Of a DNA stretch of 64,000 bases, positions 35,661 through 44,851 are shown in pieces. Below the pieces are notes generated by a model. That model saw only the letters and a program-made list of their open reading frames with translations, was not told where the DNA came from and did not search any database. How positions within the stretch are numbered: the first letter of the stretch is position 1; each line of letters starts with the position of its first letter. Made by a program: the position numbers and the translations under genes. This DNA comes from Rhizobium sp. BK376 (lineage in GTDB: Bacteria > Pseudomonadota > Alphaproteobacteria > Rhizobiales > Rhizobiaceae): the NCBI RefSeq assembly GCF_004341625.1, contig NZ_SLZG01000013.1, positions 62,001 through 126,000 on the forward strand, given 5' to 3'.

Positions 35661-36353
35661 ATGGCAGAGACAAGCGACGCCGATCTGAGGAGCTATTACC
35701 AGAGCGGCGACATCTGGGAACAGGAAGTCGTCAAACGGGCCAAGCGCTCGCGCGCGCTTGCCTGGTTCGTGACCGCGCTGTTCGGCGGTGTCACCCTGCT
35801 CAGCCTGGCTGCCCTCGTGCTTTTGATACCGCTCAAGAGCTTCGAACCCTATATCGTCGAGGTCGACAGGAACACCGGCTACATCGAGGTAAAGACCGGC
35901 CTGACACGACCCTCGAACCTGACCGAGCAGCGGGCGATCACCCAGGCCTACATCGTCCGCTTCATTCGCGCCCGAGAAGGCTACGATCCCTATGCGATCT
36001 CCGACAATTTCGGCATTGCGGCGCTGCTTTCGACGGGCAATGCCGCACGCGCACTCGAAGAACTCTACAGCGCCGCAAACCCGAAGAACCCCGCCAAGCT
36101 CTATGGCAAGGTGAAGCGCGTGACGACGGAGATCGCCTCCGTCACCTTTCCGAACGCATCGACCGGCATTGTGCGATTTGCGACGAACGAGCAGTCCGAC
36201 ACGGACACGGTCGTCAATCACTGGATCGCGGTGGTGCGATATCGCTATACCGACACGCCGCAGACCAACGAATGGCGATTCGAAAACCCGCTCGGGTTTC
36301 AGGTGTATGATTATCGCCGCGATCAGGAAACGGTCACGGAGGACAATCCGTGA
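35661..36353 (+). CDS. virB8: VirB8 inner-membrane scaffold protein
   Basis: A 230-residue bitopic protein: short cytoplasmic N-terminus, transmembrane segment about 32-56, then the periplasmic domain with the VirB8 pattern FEPYIVEVDRNTGYIEV, IVRFIRAREGYDPY and WIAVVRYRYTDTP. Its stop overlaps the virB9 start by ATGA-like junction. Confidence 0.93.
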   Translation: MAETSDADLRSYYQSGDIWEQEVVKRAKRSRALAWFVTALFGGVTLLSLAALVLLIPLKSFEPYIVEVDRNTGYIEVKTGLTRPSNLTEQRAITQAYIVRFIRAREGYDPYAISDNFGIAALLSTGNAARALEELYSAANPKNPAKLYGKVKRVTTEIASVTFPNASTGIVRFATNEQSDTDTVVNHWIAVVRYRYTDTPQTNEWRFENPLGFQVYDYRRDQETVTEDNP

Positions 36354-37174
36354 CGAGAATTCCAGCAGCACCCGTTCTCGCCCCGATCATGCTTGCGCTC
36401 TCGCTGACCGGCACGGTCCGGGCAGCGCAAACGCCCTCTGCCGGCCGGTCCGACCCGAGGGTCACCAGCGTCGTCTACCAGCCGGACAATGTCGTCAAGG
36501 TCGCGGCCACCTACGGCATCTCGACGATGATCATCTTCGACGGGGACGAAAAATTCGAGACGATCGCCGTTGGCGATACCGACAGCTGGGACGTGGTGCC
36601 GACCGACAAGGGAAATATCCTGTTCGTCAAGCCGAAGGCGAAGAATGTCGGCACCAACATGAATGTCGTGACGAACAGGCGGATCTACTATCTCGAACTC
36701 AACGACTTTGCGCCTGAGGCCAACCGTCAGGTTTTCGGGATCCGCTTCGTCTATCCGGACAAGGATCTCAACGCGTCGCTGCGAAGGCAGGCGGAGGCCC
36801 GCGCCGGCTACCCCAACCTGTCCGGCATCGACAAGGAAAACGTCAACATCGACTACTCCTTTTCCGGCGATCCGGACCTGAAGCCGCTGATGGTCTTCGA
36901 CGACGGCGCGAAGACTTTTTTCAAATTCGGCGCCAGGGTGCCGGGGATCTTCGCGGTCAATTCCGACTACACCGAGACCTTGCGCAATTTCCGGCGCGAG
37001 GGCGACTACATCGTGGTCGACGGCACCGCCCCGCAATACACGTTGCGCGACGGCAAGGAATGGACCTGCATCTTCAATTTGGGCAAGCCGGATTTCGGGG
37101 CGCCGGATCCTGGCATCATGGGACCAGCCTTTGACAGCAAGGCCAGGCGGCGGCGTGGGGGTGGCAATCCATGA
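36350..37174 (+). CDS. virB9: VirB9 outer-membrane core protein
   Basis: A 274-residue exported protein (signal peptide 1-26). It has the VirB9 pattern: GDTDSWDVVPTDKGNILFVKPK, TNMNVVTNRRIYYLEL, VYPDKDL and the C-terminal GTAPQYTLRDGKEWT. It forms the outer-membrane core with VirB7 and VirB10. Confidence 0.93.
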   Translation: MTRIPAAPVLAPIMLALSLTGTVRAAQTPSAGRSDPRVTSVVYQPDNVVKVAATYGISTMIIFDGDEKFETIAVGDTDSWDVVPTDKGNILFVKPKAKNVGTNMNVVTNRRIYYLELNDFAPEANRQVFGIRFVYPDKDLNASLRRQAEARAGYPNLSGIDKENVNIDYSFSGDPDLKPLMVFDDGAKTFFKFGARVPGIFAVNSDYTETLRNFRREGDYIVVDGTAPQYTLRDGKEWTCIFNLGKPDFGAPDPGIMGPAFDSKARRRRGGGNP

Positions 37175-38415
37175 AGCGCTCGCCCGAACTTCAAGCCATG
37201 CTTGCCGCCGACGACAGCGAGGTGCGCGACGGGAGCGCCCGGCGCAGGCAATGGCTCACGGGCGCGGCACTGATCCTCGGCGGCGCAGCGCTCGCCTATA
37301 TCGTCATCCTTGCACCGCAGAAGAAGAGCGGCGACGCTCTCAACAGTGACGAGGAATTTTCCACCTCGACGTTCCGGCCGCCGTCCTTCCTGCGCGATGA
37401 CGAGAAACCGAAGGAAAAGCGGGCGGACAATATCATCCACCTGCCGGACCCCCAACCGGCGAAGAAGCCGGATGAGACCGACACCACCGCGTTCAATGTT
37501 CCCCCGCCTCCCCCGGCCGTAGAACTGCCTCCGGCGCCCGAAAAGCCGGCCGAACAATTCCCGAAGCGATACCTGTCGAAGCAGATCATCGTCGATAATG
37601 ACAAAGCGGCCGGCCAGGGCAACGCCCTGGCAGGCGAAGGAGGCGCCGGCGGCCCGACGGTTGCCGGCGACGATCGCAACAGCAAGTTCCTGGCGACGGC
37701 TTCGACGATCGGCGACCGCTCCGCCAAGGCCCGGCAGCTCGGCCGGCTCGACGCCCTGATCCCGGAGGGAACCCTCATTCCAGGCATACTCGAAACAGCC
37801 ATCAACAGTGATCTCCCGGGCGAGATCCGCGCTATCACGTCTGCCGACGTCTATTCCTTCGACGGCAGGCGGATCCTCATTCCAACCGGAACGCGCCTGA
37901 TCGGCGAGTATCAATCCGATGTGACGCGCGGGCAAAAACGCATCTTCGTGATCTGGACGCGGCTTTTGCGCGATGACGGCGTCTCCGTTCGCCTGAACAG
38001 CATCGGCACGGACAGCCTCGGCCGCTCGGGGCTGACCGGCATCGTCGACAACAAATGGCGCGAGCGCTTCGGGTCGGCAATCCTGCTTTCGATTGTCGGT
38101 GCGGGTTCGTCCTACCTGACGGGCTATGGCAGCGGGTCCTATTCGACGGGAAGCGGCAGCGGCGAGACCGACGCCGATCGCGCCGCTGATCTTGCCAGAG
38201 AAACGATCGCCCAGACCTTTTCGAACATGGCCAATCAGGCGCTTGGCGAAAACCTGCATATTCCCCCGACGATCAGCGTCGCGCAGGGCGAGCGCATCTT
38301 CGTCTATGTCCGCCAGGATCTCGACTTCTCGGCGCTTTATCCGGACCCGGTCGAGGAGGCCCTTAAGGAGATCAAGCATGAGCGAGGCATCGCTGCGGAT
38401 CGTTCCCGGCAATGA
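37171..38415 (+). CDS. virB10: VirB10 energy-sensing channel protein
   Basis: A 414-residue protein: transmembrane helix about 27-47, proline-rich periplasmic linker (VPPPPPAVELPPAPEKP near 110-126), and the C-terminal beta domain with LIPEGTLIPGILETAINSDLPG, RILIPTGTRLIGEYQSDV and a closing NIHIPPT-like motif (ENLHIPPTISVAQG). It spans both membranes. It shares ATGA with virB9 and overlaps virB11 by 38 bp. Confidence 0.94.
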   Translation: MKRSPELQAMLAADDSEVRDGSARRRQWLTGAALILGGAALAYIVILAPQKKSGDALNSDEEFSTSTFRPPSFLRDDEKPKEKRADNIIHLPDPQPAKKPDETDTTAFNVPPPPPAVELPPAPEKPAEQFPKRYLSKQIIVDNDKAAGQGNALAGEGGAGGPTVAGDDRNSKFLATASTIGDRSAKARQLGRLDALIPEGTLIPGILETAINSDLPGEIRAITSADVYSFDGRRILIPTGTRLIGEYQSDVTRGQKRIFVIWTRLLRDDGVSVRLNSIGTDSLGRSGLTGIVDNKWRERFGSAILLSIVGAGSSYLTGYGSGSYSTGSGSGETDADRAADLARETIAQTFSNMANQALGENLHIPPTISVAQGERIFVYVRQDLDFSALYPDPVEEALKEIKHERGIAADRSRQ

Positions 38416-39400
38416 TCCCCATTACTTTCTGCGGCGGTCGCTCGCACCGCTTGTGAAATTTCTCGACGATCCGCAGGTGGTCGAGATCTCGGTCAACCGT
38501 CCCGGCGAGGTGTTTGTCGAACGCCTCGGTGCTGAGCATATGGAGTATCATGCCGTGCCCGAGCTGACGGCGGCGGAAATCGAACATATCGGCGAGCGGG
38601 TTGCAGCCGCCAGTGACCAGTTCATCAGCCATCTCAACCCGCTGCTGAGCGCTGCCCTGCCGACGGGGGAGCGCATCCAGGTCATTCTTCCACCCGCTGC
38701 ACCCGCGGGCGGGGCAATCTCGATCCGTAAACAGGTGATCAGCGACTTTTCGCTTGCGGACTATCGCAACGCAGGCGGGCTCGACAAAGTCTCTGTTGCC
38801 TCCTGCGGCCTGACCGAGATCGAGCGCCAGCTCACCGGGCTCCTACGAACACACCGCATCCACGACTTTATCGAGACCGCGGTGCGCGGCCGCGTGTCGA
38901 TCCTGATCAGCGGCGGCACATCGACCGGAAAGACCACCCTGCTCAATGCCTGTCTCAAAAGCATCGATCGGCACGAGCGGATCCTGACGCTTGAAGACAC
39001 GCGTGAACTGACGCCGCCGCATCACAACGCACTCCATCTCCTTGCCTCCCGGGGCGATCAGGGAACGGCACGGGTAACGATCCAGTCGCTGCTGGAGGCA
39101 TCGCTGCGCATGCGCCCCGACCGGCTCTTTGTCGGCGAGATCCGCGGCGCCGAGGCCTTCGCCTTCCTGCGGGCAATCAACACCGGCCATCCCGGCAGCA
39201 TGTCGACGGTGCATGCGGACACGCCGACGGGGGCCTATGAGCAGCTCGCCATGATGATCCAGGCGAGCCTGTCCTCGGGTTATACCAAGCAGGACCTGAT
39301 GGCCTATATCCGCACCGTCGTTCCGATCGTCATCCAGTTGCGGCGTGACGGCGGGCGGCGCGGCGTCTCCGAAATCTACTATGCCCGGAATACGCCATGA
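38378..39400 (+). CDS. virB11: VirB11 hexameric ATPase
   Basis: A 340-residue traffic ATPase. Walker A is GGTSTGKT (179-186), followed by LTLEDTRELTPPHHN (Asp box), a His-box region MRPDRLFVGEIRGAEAF and TGHPGSMSTVHADTP. The ATG at 38378 starts inside virB10; the frame is open further upstream but the family N-terminus begins here. Confidence 0.94.
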   Translation: MSEASLRIVPGNDPHYFLRRSLAPLVKFLDDPQVVEISVNRPGEVFVERLGAEHMEYHAVPELTAAEIEHIGERVAAASDQFISHLNPLLSAALPTGERIQVILPPAAPAGGAISIRKQVISDFSLADYRNAGGLDKVSVASCGLTEIERQLTGLLRTHRIHDFIETAVRGRVSILISGGTSTGKTTLLNACLKSIDRHERILTLEDTRELTPPHHNALHLLASRGDQGTARVTIQSLLEASLRMRPDRLFVGEIRGAEAFAFLRAINTGHPGSMSTVHADTPTGAYEQLAMMIQASLSSGYTKQDLMAYIRTVVPIVIQLRRDGGRRGVSEIYYARNTP

Positions 39401-41382
39401 AGCGGTCCGCCCTCGCCCTTCATCTGCTCTTCTCCCTGCTGACGGCGACGGCAACATGGATGCTGATCTACAGTCTCATCCTGCAATTCGTCTGGAAGGA
39501 TGGCCGCGTCCTCCACCTGATGACAAGCTCCGACCCCTTCGTGCCGTTCCGGCAGCTTGTTCGATATTCCGCCGCCAGACCCTTGCAGCTCGCAGCCCTG
39601 ACCGCTCTTGCCCCGGCCTTGGCCGTTGGGGCGGCAGTGGTGGCCTTCGGGATGCACCGTCCGTCAAACCCGCTTGGAGACGCCGCCTTCCAGGATCCGG
39701 CATCGCTGCGTCGTGGCGGCTGGTTTCGCAAGAGCGGCCACGTCTTCGGTCGATCCGGGCGGCATCTGCTTTGCCGCAACGACGACCGTCACCACCTCGT
39801 CATCGGCCCGACACGATCCGGCAAGGGGGTCGGCTACGTCATTCCGAATGCTCTGGTGTTTCCAGGGTCGATGATCGTCACCGACCTGAAGGGCGAGATC
39901 TTCAAGCTGACGGCGGGCTACCGCAAAGCCAATGGTCATGAAGTCTTCCTGTTTTCGCCCGGCAGCCCGAAGACGCATCGATGGAACGCGCTCGACTTCG
40001 TGCGCGCCGACCGCGGCAGCCGCACGATCGACATTCAGAATATCGCCGCAATCCTTATCCCGGAAAGCGCCGGTTCGGATAACGCCATCTGGCAGGGCAT
40101 CGCCCAACAGGTGATCGCCGGCGTGATCAGCTATGTTTTAGAGAGTGTCCACTACGATGATCGCCGCACGCTCGGCGACGTGAACGCGTTTTTCAACAGC
40201 GGTGTCGATCTGCAGGATCTGATGCGGCGCATAGAGGAACGGGAACCCGATCTGTCGCGCTTCACCAGGGACAGCTTCAACGCCTACATTGCATTGAACG
40301 AGAGAGCGGCGCGTTCGGCGCTGCTGGACATCCAGAAAGCCCTGTCGCCGTTTCGAAACGAGCGTGTGGTTGCGGCAACCAGCACGACCGATATGGATCT
40401 GACATCGCTGCAGCACCGGCCAATCACGATCTATCTTGCTCCGACGATCACCGACATGACGATGCTGCGGCCGTTGCTGACGCTGTTCGTTCAGCAGGTC
40501 ATGGATCTCCTTACCCGCAAGCACGATCCGAGCGCCCTGCCCGTCTATTTCCTGCTCGACGAATTCCGGCAGTTGAAGAAAATGGACGAGGTTCTGAACA
40601 AGCTGCCCTATGTGGCCGGCTACAACATCAAGATCGCCTTCATCATTCAGAACCTGAAGAACCTCGACGAGATCTACGGCGAGACTGCGCGACACTCGCT
40701 GCTCGGCAATTGCGGCCTGCAGATCATCCTCGGCGCCAATGACCAGGCGACAGCCGATTATGCGTCGAAAGCGCTCGGCAAGAAAACGATCCGATACCAG
40801 TCGGATACAAAAACGGTCGAGCTGTTCGGGCGGTCACGCCGCACGAAGGTCGAGCAGATCCGCGAGCGCGATCTGCTCATGCCGCAGGAGATCCGCCAGA
40901 TGCCCTTGGACCGGCTGATCATCCTGGTCGAGGGCGAGCGCCCGATCTATGGCAGCAAGCTCAGATACTATGCCGACAAGCCCTTCCGGTCGACGGCCGA
41001 CAAGGCCCGTCGGCTGAGGGTCGCGGTGCCGAACGTCGACCTTCCGATTGCCTCGCTCACATCGGCCATCGCCGATCGTGATCATTCCGACGGCGGAGCT
41101 CGGCCCGGCAACGTCAGGGATGAGCTGGCCGACCCACCTGGCGCGCACGGCCGGACACCGCCGCGGGTGGCGTCTGCCATCCAGACGGGATCGCGAAATG
41201 CGCATTCCGGTTTTGACGATCCGACGCGACCTGCAGTCTCCGATCCGTTGGCCGATCGGTTAAAGGCAACCGAGGCGGTGCTGAGATCGGCCATATCGGA
41301 AACGCTGGCGGAGATGGCTCCTGTGCCGTCCGAAGCCAGAAAGACCATCGGGAATATCCTCGTTCATACGGTCCCCGATTGA
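39397..41382 (+). CDS. virD4: VirD4/TraG type IV coupling protein
   Basis: A 661-residue coupling protein that delivers the relaxase-DNA complex to the channel. Two N-terminal transmembrane segments (about 5-27 and 66-87), Walker A GPTRSGKG (137-144), DLKGE, a Walker B LPVYFLLDEFRQL, and a NCGLQIILGANDQATADY segment. The C-terminal 110 residues are polar and variable. The start overlaps the virB11 stop; last gene of the operon. Confidence 0.95.
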   Translation: MKRSALALHLLFSLLTATATWMLIYSLILQFVWKDGRVLHLMTSSDPFVPFRQLVRYSAARPLQLAALTALAPALAVGAAVVAFGMHRPSNPLGDAAFQDPASLRRGGWFRKSGHVFGRSGRHLLCRNDDRHHLVIGPTRSGKGVGYVIPNALVFPGSMIVTDLKGEIFKLTAGYRKANGHEVFLFSPGSPKTHRWNALDFVRADRGSRTIDIQNIAAILIPESAGSDNAIWQGIAQQVIAGVISYVLESVHYDDRRTLGDVNAFFNSGVDLQDLMRRIEEREPDLSRFTRDSFNAYIALNERAARSALLDIQKALSPFRNERVVAATSTTDMDLTSLQHRPITIYLAPTITDMTMLRPLLTLFVQQVMDLLTRKHDPSALPVYFLLDEFRQLKKMDEVLNKLPYVAGYNIKIAFIIQNLKNLDEIYGETARHSLLGNCGLQIILGANDQATADYASKALGKKTIRYQSDTKTVELFGRSRRTKVEQIRERDLLMPQEIRQMPLDRLIILVEGERPIYGSKLRYYADKPFRSTADKARRLRVAVPNVDLPIASLTSAIADRDHSDGGARPGNVRDELADPPGAHGRTPPRVASAIQTGSRNAHSGFDDPTRPAVSDPLADRLKATEAVLRSAISETLAEMAPVPSEARKTIGNILVHTVPD

Positions 41383-41742
41383 TCCGCCCCCCGTTCCTGA
41401 CCGGCAGGAACGCAATACTCGACCATGGCCGCCTTTTGGAATGGTTCAGTCATCGCCCACCACGATAAAGTACCGGCTTTTGTCTCAGACTTTCGGCATT
41501 TCCGAGCCAGGGGACCCGCATTCCAACAAAGACGGCGATTTTCGCAAGCGTGATCGAACGGACCCCATCGCAGATCGCCGGACTGAAACGCGCCCAGAAG
41601 GGGACCTTATATGCGCAGTCGCCAAGGAAATGGCCGACGAGAATGCGACGATGACCTTCGCAAACCTTCTCCCCCAAACGCGCACAGCTGATCCTGCAGG
41701 TCTCGCCTCCCAAGACGAAACGGATGGTCAGCTGTTTGCCGG
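41383..41742. other. Intergenic region after virD4
   Basis: A 360-bp stretch between convergent virD4 and the SyrB-like cluster. Frames on both strands are open, but none has a family resemblance or a ribosome site that I would trust. No convincing terminator was seen. Confidence 0.4.
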
Positions 41743-42327
41743 CTAAACGAACCTCTCCAGCATCTTGCGCAGCCGATGATTCTGCTCGCGCAAATGCTCG
41801 GCCAGCAATCGCTTCAGCCGTTGATTTTCATTCTGCAGAAGAGCCAGCTCATCGAGCGTTGTTAATTCTACGAGCGTTGGAGGATCGATCGCAGTCTTGC
41901 CCGTTTGGTTGACACGGTTTTTATCCGTGGCGCGCCGCGGTGCACCATCTTTGCTCTGGTCGGCTACGTCTTGGCGCGACGGGCGTTTGACGGTCGCATC
42001 TTGCCGAACCTCATCAGCAACGCTCTGATTGGAAGTCGTCTCCTTTGACGATCCCGGATCGCTTTCACCCTCTCCATCGAAAGCCGCCGCTGCGACGACG
42101 ACTTTATCGTCGGGGCCATCTGTTGGATGCTGACGTTCAGTTCCGCTCGACGATGCGCGCAGCATGTCGACAGCCTTGTCCAGCTCGAACAGATGCGGCG
42201 CATCCGCGATTGCCTCGCGCACCAGTTCCTTGAAATCGGTGTTGCCCCAAATTGCGTTGGAGTGCTGAACCGGCCGCCGGCGCGCCGACTTGATCTCAAC
42301 CACGAACTTGCGGTGTGATGTCTTCAT
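41743..42327 (-). CDS. SyrB-like protein 1
   Basis: A 194-residue protein. The N-terminus reads KFVVEIKSARRR; the middle is polar and variable; the C-terminus is a basic coiled coil (LALLQNENQRLKRLLAEHLREQNHRLRKMLERF). That ending matches the SyrB family of rhizobial proteins, of which one in Sinorhizobium meliloti represses syrM. The link from family to function here is inference. One of three tandem paralogues sharing this ending. Confidence 0.6.
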   Translation of the reverse strand: MKTSHRKFVVEIKSARRRPVQHSNAIWGNTDFKELVREAIADAPHLFELDKAVDMLRASSSGTERQHPTDGPDDKVVVAAAAFDGEGESDPGSSKETTSNQSVADEVRQDATVKRPSRQDVADQSKDGAPRRATDKNRVNQTGKTAIDPPTLVELTTLDELALLQNENQRLKRLLAEHLREQNHRLRKMLERFV

Positions 42328-42358
42328 GGGTCAATGTCTCGATTGGTGATCGGATGTT

Positions 42359-42961
42359 TTACGGATGGTCAAACCGCTCAAGCATTTTCTTGAGCTGGCT
42401 GTTTTGCAGTCGGAGCTTCCGGGCCAGTTGCTCTCTGAGGTCGCTGATTTCCTGGTCGAGACGGGTTGCCTCGCCAAAAAACGAATTCTCGCGCGGCGAC
42501 GCCTGCGTGGCATCGTTGTCACCCTTTGCCTTTTGGCCGCCGGCCGCGGTGCGGGTCCGGCCTTTTTCTTTCGCCGTTACACGTTTTGTCCCCGATACTG
42601 TCGGCGCGCTGTCATTTGCCGGTATCGACTGGACGGGTTGCGCCTCGCCTTGCGGCTGGCTTGGACGATCGACTGTTTCAGGTAAGACCTCTTGCGCCGC
42701 AACGGGCTCGGCGGGTGGCACCGCTCCGTCGTCGACCGGCGCCAGACTGCCTGAGGCCGGCACGGCGTGATCCGGCGATACCGCCTCTTCCTCGTGAAAT
42801 TCCGATCCCGCCTCCGGGGAACCAGGCGCGATCAAAAGCTGGGGCTGGTCCTTGACCGCCTCCGTCTGGCCGTCGCCCCCGGCGACGTCAGACGTCGCCT
42901 CGTGTTCCGGCCTCCGGCGCCGCGACGCCAATTCGGCAAGGAATTTCCATGGTGATTTCAT
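42359..42961 (-). CDS. SyrB-like protein 2
   Basis: A 200-residue protein with a long low-complexity acidic and alanine-proline-rich middle and the shared C-terminal coiled coil (DLREQLARKLRLQNSQLKKMLERF). ATG at 42961 is used, with GAAGG upstream; the frame opens 14 codons earlier. It follows SyrB-like protein 3 by 146 bp and precedes number 1 by 31 bp. Confidence 0.6.
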   Translation of the reverse strand: MKSPWKFLAELASRRRRPEHEATSDVAGGDGQTEAVKDQPQLLIAPGSPEAGSEFHEEEAVSPDHAVPASGSLAPVDDGAVPPAEPVAAQEVLPETVDRPSQPQGEAQPVQSIPANDSAPTVSGTKRVTAKEKGRTRTAAGGQKAKGDNDATQASPRENSFFGEATRLDQEISDLREQLARKLRLQNSQLKKMLERFDHP

Positions 42962-43107
42962 CGCTTGAACCTTCAGCAACACGAATGCTGATGTTGCCGT
43001 CATCTTCGACCCGGGCCGGAAATGTCGGCCCGGGAAAAGAACCTATCGCAGGACACGAAACCGGATCGACCGGATTTCCGATGTTGCCCTGCCTGTCCGT
43101 CTACAAA

Positions 43108-43536
43108 TCAATCGACACCCAGCCGCTTGCGCAGATGCGCGTTTTCGGCGCGAAGCTTTTCGGCGAGCGCCATGCGGAGCCTTTTATTTTCTTCTTCGAG
43201 CTGAATGAGGTCCGCCATCTCATCGAGAACAGGCGCTTCCGCTGTCGGCGCCGAAACGAGTTGCTTGACCGTCTGCGGCTTCGCAGGTCTCCCGCCGCGC
43301 TTTTTGACGGAACCAGCATCGGTGGCGGCCGCGGCCGCTTCTGCTGCTTTCTCTCCACGCTTGCGACGGGTGGTTGTTGCGGGTGTTGTGGCAGCGGTCG
43401 AGGTTTCTGACACGGAGGCACCGGCAGCATTCTTCGCGCGTCGCGGGGCGCGCTGTTTTTTTGGTTCCGCTGCTGTTGCGGATGCAGACGCATCTGCAGC
43501 TTCGGTGTTTACCGTCATCTCGTTCTCGTCAGCCAT
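43108..43536 (-). CDS. SyrB-like protein 3
   Basis: A 142-residue protein closest in layout to SyrB: an Ala/Lys/Arg-rich N-terminal half (PKKQRAPRRAKNAAG, TTRRKRGEKAAEA, KKRGGRPAKP) that could bind nucleic acid, then LIQLEEENKRLRMALAEKLRAENAHLRKRLG as C-terminal coiled coil. ATG at 43536 gives the typical MADEN opening. Confidence 0.72.
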   Translation of the reverse strand: MADENEMTVNTEAADASASATAAEPKKQRAPRRAKNAAGASVSETSTAATTPATTTRRKRGEKAAEAAAAATDAGSVKKRGGRPAKPQTVKQLVSAPTAEAPVLDEMADLIQLEEENKRLRMALAEKLRAENAHLRKRLGVD

Positions 43537-43790
43537 GAATTGTCTCCTTGTGTGGTAACAATTCTTTCCACTGCGCAAAGATCGATGTCAACTAGGGCCT
43601 GTCGTTTCACGATATTGCACGTGCCAACAGAATCGACGGCGCGGCAACGACTAACCCGTCTCAAGTGGAGGCGGCCAGACCGGTTTCATCACCGCCGCCT
43701 GCGCGCCGGTTGCGCTTCGCTGTCGCATTACATCGAGGGTGCAATCTCGAGCTTCACTGTCAGTGACCATCGTGCCCGAAGACAACCCTA

Positions 43791-44327
43791 TCAAGAGATC
43801 ATCCTCAATAGTTCCAGCTTCGGTGTTGGTTTCGAAATGAAGCAGACACCGCTCTCAAGATCCGCATGGGATAGCTTGATCACGCCCGACGTCACGACAA
43901 TCTTGATCGCGGGCCAGTGGGACCTCACCGTCCTGACCAGCCCCAAACCATCCATCGTCCCTGGCATGTCGATGTCCGTAACCAGCGCGTCGATGTCGTT
44001 TCTTTCCAGGAGCACAAGGGCCTCGTCCGCGTTGGCCGCCTCCATCACCCGGTGCCCGGCCTGTTCGAGAAAGTCGACGGTGTGGAATCGCAGCCGGTCT
44101 TCGTCTTCGACAATGAGGACGCGTGCTGTTGCGCCGCGCCTCTCACGGACGCTGTGGACATAATTCATCACGTCCCGGCCATCCGCCGACGCGCGGGTTT
44201 GTTCGAGCAGATCACGCTCCAGAACCGCCTGTTCCCAATGGGTCCTGTCTTCGAAGAAGGGGCGCCCCGCCTGCTCCCACAGGGCGTATGCCCGTGCAGC
44301 GATCCATTCGTTCCTGTCGTCATCCAT
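43791..44327 (-). CDS. DUF2934-receiver domain fusion protein
   Basis: A 178-residue protein. Residues 6-45 match DUF2934 (IAARAYALWEQAGRPFFEDRTHWEQAVLE); residues 68-178 are a response-regulator receiver with acidic E74-D75, phospho-acceptor D118 (VTDIDMPG) and the lysine in FISKP. There is no DNA-binding domain, so it would act through protein contacts. No histidine kinase lies nearby. Confidence 0.82.
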   Translation of the reverse strand: MDDDRNEWIAARAYALWEQAGRPFFEDRTHWEQAVLERDLLEQTRASADGRDVMNYVHSVRERRGATARVLIVEDEDRLRFHTVDFLEQAGHRVMEAANADEALVLLERNDIDALVTDIDMPGTMDGLGLVRTVRSHWPAIKIVVTSGVIKLSHADLESGVCFISKPTPKLELLRMIS

Positions 44328-44851
44328 TGAAGAGCCAATCTGTTATCGAGGAAATCTGAGGCTTCGAAAATATTCCTCCCTTCCCGTCCAAAATCGCCCG
44401 GCTGATGCGGTATGAGCCAGGGTTGCGACAGACGGTGGGAAATACGGGCGAAGACGCCCAACTGTGCTTTACACAAGATTTCATGGCAGCATTGAAACTG
44501 ACGTCTGAGCTGCAAGTTCCCACGCCAGCGTAAATTTGAATCAGATCGTCCCTGGGCAAGGCACGGAGGAAACGCGCCAGTCCGCCATATTTTTCAAGAC
44601 CGCCGGTCATGTCCGGATCGCATGCCGGACAGGCATCCTCACGCGCAAGTGCCGATGAAACCGATCCATCACGCCGCTTTGCCGAGGTAATCATCCAGCC
44701 TGTCCACTGGGAACGCGGCCTTAGCAGGCTCAGGCGCCGACCCTGGCGCCTGGACCTATCCGAGCGATCGGGACGCGATCGAAGCAGCGACGGCTACGCC
44801 GCCGATCCTGCGCCCGGAATGTGATGGCGAGCGGACGCAGGGCAGTGAATG
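44328..44851. other. Intergenic region between relaxase and receiver genes
   Basis: About 520 bp with no gene that I can defend. A minus-strand frame at 44320-44694 ends in an overlap with the receiver gene start, but its composition is unconvincing. The promoter for the receiver gene should lie here. Confidence 0.4.

Noticed and set aside
41441..41746. Plus-strand 101-codon frame after virD4 and an opposing minus-strand frame
   Set aside because: Neither resembles a family and they overlap each other; left as intergenic.
44320..44694. Minus-strand 124-codon frame overlapping the receiver gene start
   Set aside because: The coupled stop is attractive, but the residue pattern, including scattered cysteines and no predicted core, does not look like a protein and no ribosome site precedes it.
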